A DNA stretch of 64,000 nt, from positions 310,001 through 374,000 of the forward strand of contig NZ_CP086727.1 of NCBI RefSeq assembly GCF_020906275.1, written 5' to 3'. The notes under the pieces were generated by a model that searched no databases, was not told where the DNA came from, and was given only the letters and a program-made list of their open reading frames with translations. This document shows, one piece after another, positions 1 through 9,400 of this stretch (the first letter of the stretch is position 1; each line of letters begins with the position of its first letter). A program made the position numbers and the translations under genes. The DNA comes from Parasphingorhabdus litoris DSM 22379. GTDB taxonomy: Bacteria; Pseudomonadota; Alphaproteobacteria; Sphingomonadales; Sphingomonadaceae.

Positions 1-243
1 TATGATCCTGCCGCTGTCGAATTTGGTGCAGCGCTTTCTGGCGAAAATCCCACCAAAGTATTGGCGCGCTTTGCAAACGGCAATGCGGCCATCATCGCCA
101 GTGAGGCAGGTCAGATCAGTGGCGCGGTCCCTGAGCCAGCGACATGGGCGTTCATGATCTTTGGCTTTGGTGCCATCGGCGGTGCATTGCGGTCAAACCG
201 GCGGCGTCAACGTAAGGCGAACGTTAAAGTAAGCTACGCTTAA
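1..243 (+). CDS. PEPxxWA-CTERM sorting domain protein (3' end)
   Basis: The reading frame is open from base 1, so this is the C-terminal 80 residues of a larger exported protein whose start lies outside the window. The end has the arrangement of a PEPxxWA-CTERM sorting signal: VPEPATWAFMIFGFGAIGG, that is PEPATWA, a short hydrophobic segment, then a basic cluster (RSNRRRQRK). In the known family this tail is recognised by an exosortase-type enzyme in the inner membrane and the protein goes to the cell surface or outside. The domain upstream is not visible, so the function is unknown. A strong terminator follows. Confidence 0.85.
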   Translation, partial: YDPAAVEFGAALSGENPTKVLARFANGNAAIIASEAGQISGAVPEPATWAFMIFGFGAIGGALRSNRRRQRKANVKVSYA

Positions 244-268
244 GCGCTTTGCTGACATATGAATAGCG

Positions 269-305
269 AGCCCTGCCGGAGAGTATCCGGCGGGGCTTTC
301 TATTT
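269..305 (+). terminator. Rho-independent terminator after the PEPxxWA gene
   Basis: A 12-bp stem (AGCCCTGCCGGA, positions 269-280, pairing with TCCGGCGGGGCT, 286-297, one G-T pair) closes a 5-base loop and is followed by a T-rich stretch. It lies 25 bases after the stop codon of the PEPxxWA gene and just before the 3' end of the opposing wrbA gene. Confidence 0.8.
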
Positions 306-317
306 GCGGACAAGCGC

Positions 318-917
318 TCAGGCGGCTAGTTTAGCTGCTGTGCGAGCAACCTTCGCACCGAGATAGCGAGCACCATCCAGGTCAATCTCGTGCGGTGTCC
401 GGCTTCCATCGCCACCAGCTACAGTGGATGCGCCATAGGGAGAGCCGCCGACGATTTCGTCGCCATTCATCTGCCCGGCAAAGCCATAGTCAAGACCGAC
501 AATGGTCATGCCGTGATGGAGCAGGTTGCTGAGGATCGAATATTGCGTGGTTTCCTGACCGCCATGCTGGGAACCGGTAGATGTAAAGGATGCACCGACC
601 TTGCCGATCAGTGCGCCTTTCACCCAAAGCCCGCCAGTACGGTCCCAGAAGGATGCCATCTGGCTCGATAGCCGGCCGAAGCGCGTGGGCGATCCGACGA
701 TGATAGCATCATAGTCCGCTAGGCTATCGGGTTCGACCACGGGATGTTCTTCATTGGCGCTGAAACCTGATGCCTGTGCCACTTCCGGTGGCACGCTTTC
801 CGGGACGCGGCCGATGGTTACATCTGCGCCTGTCTCGTGGGCACCGTCCGCTATGGCTTGTGCCAATGCATCCACATGACCGTAGGATGAGTAATATAAA
901 ACCAGTATTTTTGTCAT
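318..917 (-). CDS. wrbA: NAD(P)H:quinone oxidoreductase, WrbA type
   Basis: Flavodoxin-like enzyme that reduces quinones by two electrons with NAD(P)H and FMN, in the cytoplasm. The N-terminus [13 protein letters not shown] is the FMN phosphate-binding loop; [12 protein letters not shown], the [13 protein letters not shown] loop and the [15 protein letters not shown] segment are typical WrbA signatures, and the length (199 aa) is normal. Two in-frame ATGs lie close together; AGGAGA sits 0 bases before the first (923) and 6 bases before the second (917), so I chose the second. It follows the pirin gene by 77 bases on the same strand and probably forms an operon with it under the divergent LysR regulator. 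Confidence 0.92.
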   Translation of the reverse strand: MTKILVLYYSSYGHVDALAQAIADGAHETGADVTIGRVPESVPPEVAQASGFSANEEHPVVEPDSLADYDAIIVGSPTRFGRLSSQMASFWDRTGGLWVKGALIGKVGASFTSTGSQHGGQETTQYSILSNLLHHGMTIVGLDYGFAGQMNGDEIVGGSPYGASTVAGGDGSRTPHEIDLDGARYLGAKVARTAAKLAA

Positions 918-994
918 TTTCATTCTCCTTTTTGGGGTTAGTGAAGGAGCGCTCGAGGTTCAGGGGATGGAAGAGCGCTCCTCCTTCGCGGGTG

Positions 995-1711
995 TCAGTT
1001 GGACTGTTCGAAGGCCTCGACAAAAACCAGTTCGGCATCCTCGAGAGCTTCGATTTCCAGCGTGGATATGTCGCGGATTGCCAAGGCATCACGAGCGGCA
1101 ATATCTTCGCCATTGACTCGTAATGTGCCGGCGGAGGCGACTAGATAGACATCGGCGCCGTCTGCAATATCATGCTGGATGGCATTGCCAGCTTTCAAGG
1201 TTGCGCCATAGAGCCGCGCATCAGCGCGAATCATAAGAGCGCCACTATCGACGTCTTCGTCAAAACCGCTGGCGAGTATTTCCAGCTGCCCGGCACGGTC
1301 GCCTTTCGGAAAGGCCTTGGTATCCCAACGGGGATCACCTCCCGGTGCACGGGGCTCGATCCAAATCTGGAACAGACGGGTATGTTCTTCCTCCAGATTA
1401 TATTCGCTGTGGATGACGCCGGTTCCGGCGCTCATCACCTGCACGTCGCCCGCTTTTGTGCGACCTTCGTTGCCGAGGGAATCGCGATGGGTAATCGCGC
1501 CTTCGCGGACATAGGTGATGATTTCCATATTCCTATGCGGATGCATCGGAAAACCTGTTTGGGTAGCGATCTCATCGTCATTCCAGACGCGGATCGGACC
1601 AAAACCCATGCGGGCGGGGTCCCAGTAACGCCCAAAGGAAAAATGGTGGTGGGCCTGCAGCCAGTCGTGATTGACATGGGCGAGGTCGGCAAATGTGCGT
1701 TTCTCTATCAT
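995..1711 (-). CDS. pirin family protein
   Basis: Bicupin of the pirin (YhhW) family, about 238 aa. The N-terminal cupin carries the metal-binding pattern FPMHPHRNMEIITYVREG (His, His) and later GVIHSEYN plus Glu, which in bacterial pirins hold an Fe or other divalent metal; some members oxidise quercetin, others bind regulatory partners. The substrate cannot be deduced here. The track-long frame begins at 1729, but AGGAGA lies exactly 6 bases before the third ATG (1711), giving MIEKRTFADL, which is the usual pirin start. It is first in a pirin-wrbA unit, divergent from the LysR gene at 1858, which suggests control by quinone or redox stress. Confidence 0.88.
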   Translation of the reverse strand: MIEKRTFADLAHVNHDWLQAHHHFSFGRYWDPARMGFGPIRVWNDDEIATQTGFPMHPHRNMEIITYVREGAITHRDSLGNEGRTKAGDVQVMSAGTGVIHSEYNLEEEHTRLFQIWIEPRAPGGDPRWDTKAFPKGDRAGQLEILASGFDEDVDSGALMIRADARLYGATLKAGNAIQHDIADGADVYLVASAGTLRVNGEDIAARDALAIRDISTLEIEALEDAELVFVEAFEQSN

Positions 1712-1771
1712 TGTCATTCTCCTGTTCATCGGACGACCCGATCTCTCGGATGAGACGGGTTTCCGTCTTGC

Positions 1772-1839
1772 TTGAGAATGAAATAGGCAGGTTTGTTTGT
1801 TTCTTAAATATCCAATATAGAAATTGATTGTTTCTCAAA
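1772..1839. promoter_or_regulatory. candidate LysR operators between pirin and lysR
   Basis: The 146-base divergent intergenic region holds two direct copies of a 12-mer, TTGTTTCTTAAA at 1797-1808 and TTGTTTCTCAAA at 1828-1839, spaced 31 bases start to start (about three helical turns). A third, inverted copy of its core (TTGAGAA, 1772-1778) lies upstream, matching TTCTCAA at 1832-1838. This arrangement fits multi-site binding by the LysR protein encoded next door; the assignment is inference. Confidence 0.45.
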
Positions 1840-1857
1840 ATTACATAATAAGAGCAT

Positions 1858-2748
1858 ATGGCTCTTCCCGATTATGAAGCATGGGCAATCTTTGCGGCGG
1901 CGGCTCGGCTCGGCAGTTTTACCGCCGTGTCCCATGAACTCGCGATTTCGAAGCCGACGGTATCCAAGGCCATAACCCGACTGGAGGAGTCGCTGGGCAC
2001 GGTTCTGTTCCACCGGACGTCCCGCAAGATATCGCTGTCAACGGCGGGAAGGGCGCTGCTCCCCTATGCACGGACCATAGCAATGGATGGCGAGGCGGCG
2101 ATGGAAGCAGCTCGCAACACCGTCCATCTGCTGCGCGGCCAGATCCGGCTGGCTGCCCCTTTAAGTTTCGGATTGTCTCATCTCGCTCCGATTTTAGCGG
2201 ATTTCATGTGCGCATATCCCGAGATAACGGTCGATGTGCAGCTCAGTGATGCCCGTGTCGATCTGATAGATGAGGGTTTTGACCTGGCTGTACGTATTGC
2301 GGAGCTGCCGGACAGCAGTTTGCGGGTTGTTCGCCTGCGCAGCATGAAGACCTATTGCATCGCATCGCCGGATTATCTCAAACGGCGCGGGACGCCGGCC
2401 AGACCCGAAGAGCTGACAGGCCATGACTGTTTTCTCTATTCCAACGTGGCTACGCCTGAATTGTGGCATATCACGGCACGGAATGGCGAGAAGATATCCG
2501 TGCGCCCCAAATGCCGGTTCCAAAGCAATAATGGTGACATCATGCTGCCAGCGCTGATTGCTGGTCGCGGCATTGGTTTTCTGCCGGATTTTTTGTGCCA
2601 GGATGCGATTGATAGCGGGGCTTTGAAAGCGATCTTGGCGGACTGGGCCTTCAGCGAGATATCGCTCAATCTGGTGATGCCGCCGTCACCCCATCGCCCG
2701 GCCCGGGTCAATGCGCTGATCAATTTTCTGAAGCAGCATCTGCGTTGA
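1858..2748 (+). CDS. LysR family transcriptional regulator
   Basis: DNA-binding regulator of 296 aa. Residues 1-65 form the LysR winged helix-turn-helix (LGSFTAVSHELAISKPTVSKAITRLEE split over helices 2-3, then LFHRTSRKISLSTAGRALL), and the rest is a periplasmic-binding-like effector domain that senses a small molecule. It is transcribed away from the pirin-wrbA pair and very likely controls it; related clusters of LysR, pirin and quinone reductase are common in Proteobacteria. The effector is unknown. The only start that preserves helix 1 is the ATG at 1858. Confidence 0.88.
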   Translation: MALPDYEAWAIFAAAARLGSFTAVSHELAISKPTVSKAITRLEESLGTVLFHRTSRKISLSTAGRALLPYARTIAMDGEAAMEAARNTVHLLRGQIRLAAPLSFGLSHLAPILADFMCAYPEITVDVQLSDARVDLIDEGFDLAVRIAELPDSSLRVVRLRSMKTYCIASPDYLKRRGTPARPEELTGHDCFLYSNVATPELWHITARNGEKISVRPKCRFQSNNGDIMLPALIAGRGIGFLPDFLCQDAIDSGALKAILADWAFSEISLNLVMPPSPHRPARVNALINFLKQHLR

Positions 2749-2947
2749 TTTGGCGAATATCGGCACCGTTAAAAGCGCTGTCCTACATGAAGCGGTTCCT
2801 GTAGAGACAGAAATCTTATGAATATTGAGCGATGATCCGCAGAAATGCCGGTTTTCATCATCCAAAAGAAGGCGGAAAACTTTTATGCGATTCTGTGTAG
2901 AAACTGTATAATCTCGTTCATATTCTAAATGGTGGAGCTGAATAGCT

Positions 2948-3628
2948 ATGCCATATGAAACCATATTGCTCTTCCTGATCACGGATTTGACCTTCTGTTT
3001 CACGCCGGGTCCTGCAACCATGGTGACGGTCAGCCACGCTTTACCAGCGGGCCGACAAGGCGGGATGCGCGGCGCGCTGGGACCAATAGTCGGGATTAAT
3101 GTCGGTAATTTCATCTGGTATGCGCTGACGGCTTTTGGGCTGATAGCGATGATTCAAGCCTTTCCTTCCGCCTATGCAGTCTTGCGGTGGTTGGGCGTCG
3201 CCTATCTGGCCTGGTTGGGTGTCGCCATGCTCAGCGGAGCGCGGCAGAATCTCAGCGGATCGGCCGCCACAGCCGAGGGATTTAAGCGCGGCTTCCTAAG
3301 CGGCCTTGCCGTCCACATGTCCAATCCCAAGGCGCTTTTCTTCTACACCGTGATCATCCCACCCTTTGTTGATCCGGCTGGTAATCTGCTGGTACAGTTC
3401 GGGATATTGGCAGGCCTGACGATATTTACCGAAACCGCCGGTCTGACCTTCTATGCCGCGCTGGCCTCTCGCGCGCGCAGCCTGGGCCGTGCCGATCGGG
3501 TGCAGGATATCTTCAAATATGTGGCGGCGGCTGTTTTGATTTGTGTGGCGCTGGTCATGGCTTTTCTGAATCTGGAAGAAGCGGGCATGGCTCTCGTGTT
3601 CAACGGCGCGAAAGGCGGGTTCGGCTAA
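2948..3628 (+). CDS. LysE family translocator
   Basis: Inner-membrane exporter of the LysE/RhtB group (226 aa), expected to export amino acids or related metabolites by proton exchange. The family signature near the N-terminus is clear (TPGPATMVTVSHAL around residues 18-31), followed by about six hydrophobic segments and the mid-protein SNPKALFFYTVIIPPF motif. GGAG lies 10 bases before the ATG and a TATAAT box is at 2907-2912, without an obvious -35. Its stop codon abuts the ATG of the M48 protease gene, so the two are probably co-translated. The exported substrate is not predictable. Confidence 0.88.
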   Translation: MPYETILLFLITDLTFCFTPGPATMVTVSHALPAGRQGGMRGALGPIVGINVGNFIWYALTAFGLIAMIQAFPSAYAVLRWLGVAYLAWLGVAMLSGARQNLSGSAATAEGFKRGFLSGLAVHMSNPKALFFYTVIIPPFVDPAGNLLVQFGILAGLTIFTETAGLTFYAALASRARSLGRADRVQDIFKYVAAAVLICVALVMAFLNLEEAGMALVFNGAKGGFG

Positions 3629-4669
3629 ATGCACTATATGCTTCGCTTTCTCTGTTTCCTTCCGATTATTCTTGGGATCGTGCAGCCAGCCCATGGCCGG
3701 GCGCAGGGTGCGGAAGACCAGAGGGCGGACCGGCAGGCTGTGATGGCGCTGCAATCCTTGCAGCGGCTCGATCAGCGCATGCATATCACCGGCTATCGGC
3801 TGGTCACGGCCAATGCGGAATTCTGCTCAGAGACGGTTCCGCATCTCGGGATCCTGCTGCATGATCTGGAACAATATGGCGATAAAGATAATGCGCGTGC
3901 TGCCCTTGGTTTTTCAAGCCCGATCGCCATCAATGCGGTTGCTCCGGACAGTCCGGCCGCCATGGCGGAATTGGCAGCCGGTGATGGCCTCGTAGCAATC
4001 GACGGCACGGCGGTGGACGACATCGCGATAGACACCGAAAAACTGTCCGATGAAAAGCCCGAATATCGGCGGATCGCAGCGGTTAAAAATGGTCTGGTGG
4101 AAGCGTCTGCCAAGGGCCAGGTCGCACTGACAATGAAGCGCGGGAGTGATCTTGAAACGGTCACCCTCAAGCCGGTGGTGACATGCCCCAGCCAGTTTCA
4201 AATTCGCGTCAGCAAGAAACGTGAGGCATCTGCGGACGGGAAAATGGTCAGCATTTCATCGACGCTGGCCCAATATGTACTGGATGATGATGAGCTCGCC
4301 GCCATTGCTGCGCATGAGCTGGCGCACAATCTGCTCAAGCATCGCGAACGGTTAAATGCGCAAAAGGTCAATCGCGGCTTTTTTGGACAGTTCGGAAAAA
4401 GTGCAGGGCGGATAAAGGCTACCGAGATAGAGGCGGATCGGCTATCGGTCTGGCTGATGGCCAATGCCGGCTATGACCCGCAGGCCGCGATCCGCTTTTG
4501 GACTCGCTATGGCAAGCAACATGGCAAAGGTATTTTTTCCGCCTCTACCCATTATCGCTGGAAGAAGCGCGTGAAGCTATTTGAAGAGGAAATTGCAAAG
4601 ATATTAGAATTTGAAGCGGTCGACGGGATCTACACGCCGCCTTTGCTGGTTGGCGGCCAGTCCAACTGA
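3629..4669 (+). CDS. M48-type metallopeptidase with PDZ domain
   Basis: Exported zinc protease of 346 aa. A signal peptide spans about residues 1-25. A PDZ-like region (about 95-183) has the GDGLVAIDGTAV substrate-binding pattern. The zinc site is H229-E230-LA-H233 with a downstream EIEADRLS helix supplying the third ligand (Glu268). The periplasm is the likely site, with a role in envelope protein turnover. Unlike HtpX there are no flanking membrane helices. Two Cys (66 and 186) could form a disulfide. The gene starts directly after the LysE stop codon and ends 10 bases before the opposing lipoprotein gene. Confidence 0.85.
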   Translation: MHYMLRFLCFLPIILGIVQPAHGRAQGAEDQRADRQAVMALQSLQRLDQRMHITGYRLVTANAEFCSETVPHLGILLHDLEQYGDKDNARAALGFSSPIAINAVAPDSPAAMAELAAGDGLVAIDGTAVDDIAIDTEKLSDEKPEYRRIAAVKNGLVEASAKGQVALTMKRGSDLETVTLKPVVTCPSQFQIRVSKKREASADGKMVSISSTLAQYVLDDDELAAIAAHELAHNLLKHRERLNAQKVNRGFFGQFGKSAGRIKATEIEADRLSVWLMANAGYDPQAAIRFWTRYGKQHGKGIFSASTHYRWKKRVKLFEEEIAKILEFEAVDGIYTPPLLVGGQSN

Positions 4670-4679
4670 CATCTGTGCG

Positions 4680-4949
4680 TCAACCATCCTTATAAGCGCG
4701 TTTGCACTCCTTACGCTCTTCCTTGGTCTCGGCTTGCTTCAGACAGGCGTCTCGCTCTCGCTTGCGTTCCTTGAGCACCTCGCGCCCAATATCTTCTGCC
4801 TTCTCCGATTCCGTTTGCGTCGTGGCATCTACGGCGGTTTCCACAACCGTACCCGCGGCCTTGAACGGAGCCGTTACAATTTTGCTGGCGACGCAGCCGC
4901 TGAGCATGGCGAAGGCGACTGTTATCAGGACAATAGACGATGACCGCAT
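4680..4949 (-). CDS. small lipoprotein
   Basis: An 89-residue secreted protein with a lipobox (LSGC, Cys19) after a short hydrophobic signal, so it is expected to be lipid-anchored in the envelope. The remainder begins with a segment rich in Val/Thr/Ala and ends in a strongly charged helix (KAEDIGREVLKERKRERD) with two Cys near the C-terminus (CLKQAETKEERKEC) that could pair. I do not recognise a functional family with certainty. It lies 64 bases downstream of galU on the same strand and converges on the protease gene. Confidence 0.7.
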   Translation of the reverse strand: MRSSSIVLITVAFAMLSGCVASKIVTAPFKAAGTVVETAVDATTQTESEKAEDIGREVLKERKRERDACLKQAETKEERKECKRAYKDG

Positions 4950-5013
4950 GAGTATCTCCTCAGCCCGGTTTGTGCGCCCCGGTCAATGAAGACCAGCTGA
5001 ACGCGGCACAAGC

Positions 5014-5883
5014 CTATGATTTGGCAAGCAATTTCTCCGCAATGGCACGGATATCATCACCGATTTCGGGATGGGCCAGCGCCAGCGCCAGATTGGCCTC
5101 GACATAGCCCGCCTTGGAACCGCAGTCATAGCGGGCACCATCAAAGGTCATACCGTGAAACGGCTGTTTGCCGATCATTTGCGCCATCGCATCGGTCAGC
5201 TGTATCTCTCCGCCCGCACCGGCTTCCTGCGTCTCAAGAATGCGCATCACTTCGGGTTGCAGGATGTAACGGCCCGGTAGAATCAAGTTGGAGGGCGCGG
5301 TGCCAGCAGCCGGCTTTTCGACCAGTCCTTTGACCTCGGTAATCGGACCATCGCGGTAGCCTGGATCAATCACGCCATAGGAGGGCGTGTCTTCTATGGG
5401 GATTTCCAGCGCACAGATGACATTGCCGCCGAGCTTCTCATAGGCGTCGACCATCTGTTTCATACAACCGGGGCTGCCGACCATGAATTCATCGGGCAGG
5501 AAGATGGCGAAGGGCTCGTCACCGATAATATCCCGTGCGCACCAGATTGCATGACCCAGGCCAAGCGGTTCCTGTTGCCGGACAAAGACACTGTTGCCGG
5601 GCGTCAGGCGGGTGCCATCAAGGACCGAACGATCCTTGCCGCGATCACCCATATTTCGTTCCAGCTCAAAGGCGAGATCGAAATGGTCCTCGATCATGCC
5701 CTTGCCGCGGCCATTAACAAAGATCATCTGTTCGATGCCAGCTTCCAGCGCTTCATCCACCGCATATTGCAGCAGCGGGCGGTCAACGATCGGGAACAAT
5801 TCTTTCGGCATGACCTTGGTCGCGGGCAGGAAACGGGTGCCCATGCCGGCGACGGGGAAGACGGCTTTTTTGATCGGTTTCAT
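5014..5883 (-). CDS. galU: UTP--glucose-1-phosphate uridylyltransferase
   Basis: Makes UDP-glucose from UTP and glucose 1-phosphate for exopolysaccharide, LPS and glycolipid synthesis. The N-terminal nucleotide-binding signature VAGMGTRFLPATKVMPKE is intact, as are the FVNGRGKGMIEDHFD segment and the C-terminal DGARYDCGSKAGYVEANLA stretch. Length 289 aa is usual for bacterial GalU. It begins 10 bases after the msrA stop codon, so it is probably the distal gene of the RND adaptor-permease-msrA-galU unit. Confidence 0.95.
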   Translation of the reverse strand: MKPIKKAVFPVAGMGTRFLPATKVMPKELFPIVDRPLLQYAVDEALEAGIEQMIFVNGRGKGMIEDHFDLAFELERNMGDRGKDRSVLDGTRLTPGNSVFVRQQEPLGLGHAIWCARDIIGDEPFAIFLPDEFMVGSPGCMKQMVDAYEKLGGNVICALEIPIEDTPSYGVIDPGYRDGPITEVKGLVEKPAAGTAPSNLILPGRYILQPEVMRILETQEAGAGGEIQLTDAMAQMIGKQPFHGMTFDGARYDCGSKAGYVEANLALALAHPEIGDDIRAIAEKLLAKS

Positions 5884-5893
5884 GGAAATGGCT

Positions 5894-6427
5894 TTAGTCC
5901 TTCAATTTATCCGCAAAACTGGTCCGCAGCTTCTGCAATTTTGGGGGGATGGTGGCGACACAATAAGGATTGCTGCGCCCTTCATCTGCCCAATATTGCT
6001 GGTGATAATCCTCTGCTACGTACCAGGTTGCCGGTCCTTCTATCGTGGTTACAACGGGTTCCGAACGCTCTGCGCCCGCCCGTTCTATGCCCGCGACAGC
6101 TGCAGCGCGCTGATCATCATCCAAGGGGAAGATAGCTGATCTATATTGCGTTCCGATGTCATTGCCCTGCCGGTTTAGCTGCGTCGGATCATGGGTCGCA
6201 AAGAAGATATCGAGCAAGTCGTCATAGCTCACCACATCGGGATCAAAGCCGATTTTAATCCCCTCGGCATGACCGGTCGTACCAGAACAGACCTGGCGAT
6301 AGGTGGGGTTGGCATTTGTGCCGCCAATATAACCGCTTTCGACGCTGTGCACGCCTGCAATATCGTTGAATACAGCTTCGGTGCACCAGAAACAGCCACC
6401 GGCAAAAATTGCTTTCTGCATGATCAT
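5894..6427 (-). CDS. msrA: peptide-methionine (S)-S-oxide reductase MsrA
   Basis: Repairs oxidised methionine (S-sulfoxide) in proteins. The catalytic motif GCFWCTE is at residues 11-17 (nucleophile Cys12, plus Cys15), with GYIGG and GHAEGIKI typical of the family and a likely recycling Cys156 near the C-terminus. Length 177 aa; no signal peptide, so cytoplasmic. AGGAG stands 3-9 bases before two in-frame ATGs (6427 and 6421), and either may be used. It sits 9 bases after the RND permease and 10 bases before galU. Confidence 0.94.
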   Translation of the reverse strand: MIMQKAIFAGGCFWCTEAVFNDIAGVHSVESGYIGGTNANPTYRQVCSGTTGHAEGIKIGFDPDVVSYDDLLDIFFATHDPTQLNRQGNDIGTQYRSAIFPLDDDQRAAAVAGIERAGAERSEPVVTTIEGPATWYVAEDYHQQYWADEGRSNPYCVATIPPKLQKLRTSFADKLKD

Positions 6428-6436
6428 AAACTCCTT

Positions 6437-9400
6437 TTAGGCGGGCGCTATTTGGTCGGGTGAAGGGGTATCACCATTTTTCTTTTCCTCATCGCGCCGC
6501 GCGATAAGTAAGTACATAGCTGGGGTCACAACGCGGGAAAGCAAGGTCGAGCTTATCAAACCACCGATAATGATGATTGCCACCGGTGCGTAAAGATTGC
6601 CGCCCAACAGAGCCAGAGGCAGTAGCCCGCCGATCGCGGTAACGGATGTCAGCAATACCGGCAGGAAGCGAACCTCACCGGCTTTTTCAATCGCTTCGCG
6701 CAAACCCATGCCTCTTTCGCGTAGTTGGGAAGTGAAATCGACCAGCAGGATAGAATTTTTAATCTCGATGCCAATTAATGCAATGAAGCCGATTACACCC
6801 ATAAAGCTAAGCGCATCACCAGTCAGATATTGAGCAATTAAACCGCCAAATGTTCCCAAGGGAATGACGCCAGCGACGACGATTGTCTCTCTAAAGCGAC
6901 CAAATTCAGCGACCAGAATCGCCATTATCAAAAGAATGGCTGTGAAAACAATCGGTCCCAGATCACCAAATGTGTCGCCAATGGATTCGCTTTCACCGCC
7001 TATCGAGAAAGAGTAACCCTCGGGAAAATCGATTTTTTGGATTTCCTGCACCGCGTCATTTGTCACAATGGATGCGACCTCATTATATTCAAGCTGTGCC
7101 GTAACTGTAACGGATCGTTCGAGCTGGCGACGCTGAATTTGCGGTGGCACGTTGGTCAGCTTTGGATTGGTGACTTGTGACAAAGCAACCGGATCACCAC
7201 TGCGCGTGGCCAGATAAATATCATCCAAAACAGAAACCGGCTGTGTTTCATTCAGCGGCAAGCGCACTGTTACTGGATAGTTATCGCCCTCTTCATCTCG
7301 GAAAGTCGCCGCGCGTTCGCCGCTTATCGCCAGTTGAATGGCCCGGCGTGCCTCGCCCGGCGGAATATTTAGCAATGCCGCCTTTCTCTCATCCAGACCG
7401 ATATCAAGGTCGATTTTGTCTGTCCCGATCGGGTTGTCAACGTCTCTGGCGCCGCGTGTGTCGCGCAAGATATCCTCAACCTGACCGGCCAGATCTTTCA
7501 GCACATCGAGTTGCGGCCCCGATATTTCGATGGCCACAGGTGCTTCAATAGGCGGGCCGTTTTGAAAGGGTTCCAATTTTATGCTCGCGCCCGCAATAGC
7601 ATCAAATTTCGCCCGCAATCGCTCGATCATTTCTGGCCCGTCATCTGCGTCCCATTCGTCCATCACCGCCAGCACCTCACCATAGTTTGTGCGCTCCGCA
7701 CTCACAAAAACATTGTAGAAGACCTGCGGATTGCCGGCGCCGATATTCTCGGCCCGGACCTTGATTGATGGTTCAGCCTCCATGATCTTCGCAACCTGGC
7801 TGACAATCTGATCGGTTTGATTGAGGCTGCTGCCCTGCTCGGTTTCAACCGATACGCGGAAATAAGGAGAATCAGAATTTGGGAAGAGAGAGAAACCCAT
7901 GAGCGGCACCAGCGCAAAGGCCGAAATGCACAGCATCATGGCGAGAAAAACAGTCCGCCGCGGCGCACCCAATGCGATATGCAAGAGCGGGCTGTAGAAG
8001 GTTTGGATCCTGTCGTTCAACCAACGCAGCAAGGCATTGCCCTCCGGATTCTCGTCGCGGCGCAACATGCGGCTGGCAAGAAACGGGATTAAAGACAGCG
8101 AAATGACCAAAGATGCCGCCACGGTCATCATGATCGCGAGGTAAAAGGAACGGGTATAGGAACCTGCCCCGCCTGGCAGGAAAAGCAGCGGCGCAAAAGC
8201 GAAAATAAGCACGAAAGTCGATCCGATTACAGCGGCGCGAATCTCCAAAGTGGCTTCGATGGCCGCCTGCGTTCGTGTTTTCCCCATGCGCAAGTGGCGC
8301 GCGATATTTTCGGTAACAACGATAGAGTCATCAACCAACAGGCCCAGCGAGACAATGAAACCAGCGATGGAAAGCTGACTAAGATTATAGCCCATTGCAT
8401 AGAGAACCAGCAGCCCCGATGCCAAAGACAAAGGGATTGAGATCATCACCATCGCCGATGCGCGCCGGCCAAGCGGTAACAAGGTGAAGATCACCAGTCC
8501 GACGGCGATTGCAAAATCCCGGGTCAGTTCATCCAAGCGGCGTGTAACGTCGCGGCTTTGGTCAAATTGTAATGCCAGCGTAATATCTGGCGGCAAAGTG
8601 TCTCGCTGATTGACCAGTTCTGATTCCAGTTCTTTCCGCAGCCGGGTCACATCAACGCCATCTTTTTGGGTTGCGGTTACAATAATGGCGCGTTTGCCGT
8701 TGTGACGTGTACGATAAATTTGCTCAGCCGCACCCCATTTGACACTCGCCACATCTTGAACGGTTAGCAACGCGCCACCTGCAGCGCGCAGCGGCAGGTT
8801 GCGTATGGTTTCCAGATTGCGGAAAGCACCGCCCGCTTTGACATTCAGCCGCCGATTGCCACTTTGCACAGCGCCGCCGGGAAGCTCTATCCCGCCTTGT
8901 TTCAAAGCATCGGCAACCGCGCTGGCCGGGACCTGCAGTTCTGACAAACGGGCCGGATCAATCTCGACACTGACCTCCGGTTGCGGCAGACCGAATATGC
9001 GTGCTTCGCGCACACCGTCATAGCGGGTCAGATTATCAACCAAATCGTCGGCATATTTATCCAGCCGCCGCCATGACGCAGTTTCACTGACCAATGCGAG
9101 TTGCAAAACTGCGGCTTCCGTGGTGCGAACCTTGCGGAATTCCAGACGCTGGAGATTTGGGGGCAATGTCTCGCGAATGGCATTCACTTCGCGGACGACA
9201 TCGTCGAAATAGCCCTCTACATCGCCAGACCAATCGGTAAATTCGACTGAGATGGTGCTGCCACCATCAGTGCTGTTGGACCGAACTTCTTTGATATCGT
9301 CCAGACTTTGCACAGCCTCTTCAATCGGCTTCGCGATGGTTTCTTCCATATCCTGAGCATCGGCACCGGGCAGAATGGCGATGATGCTGACAACGGGAAT

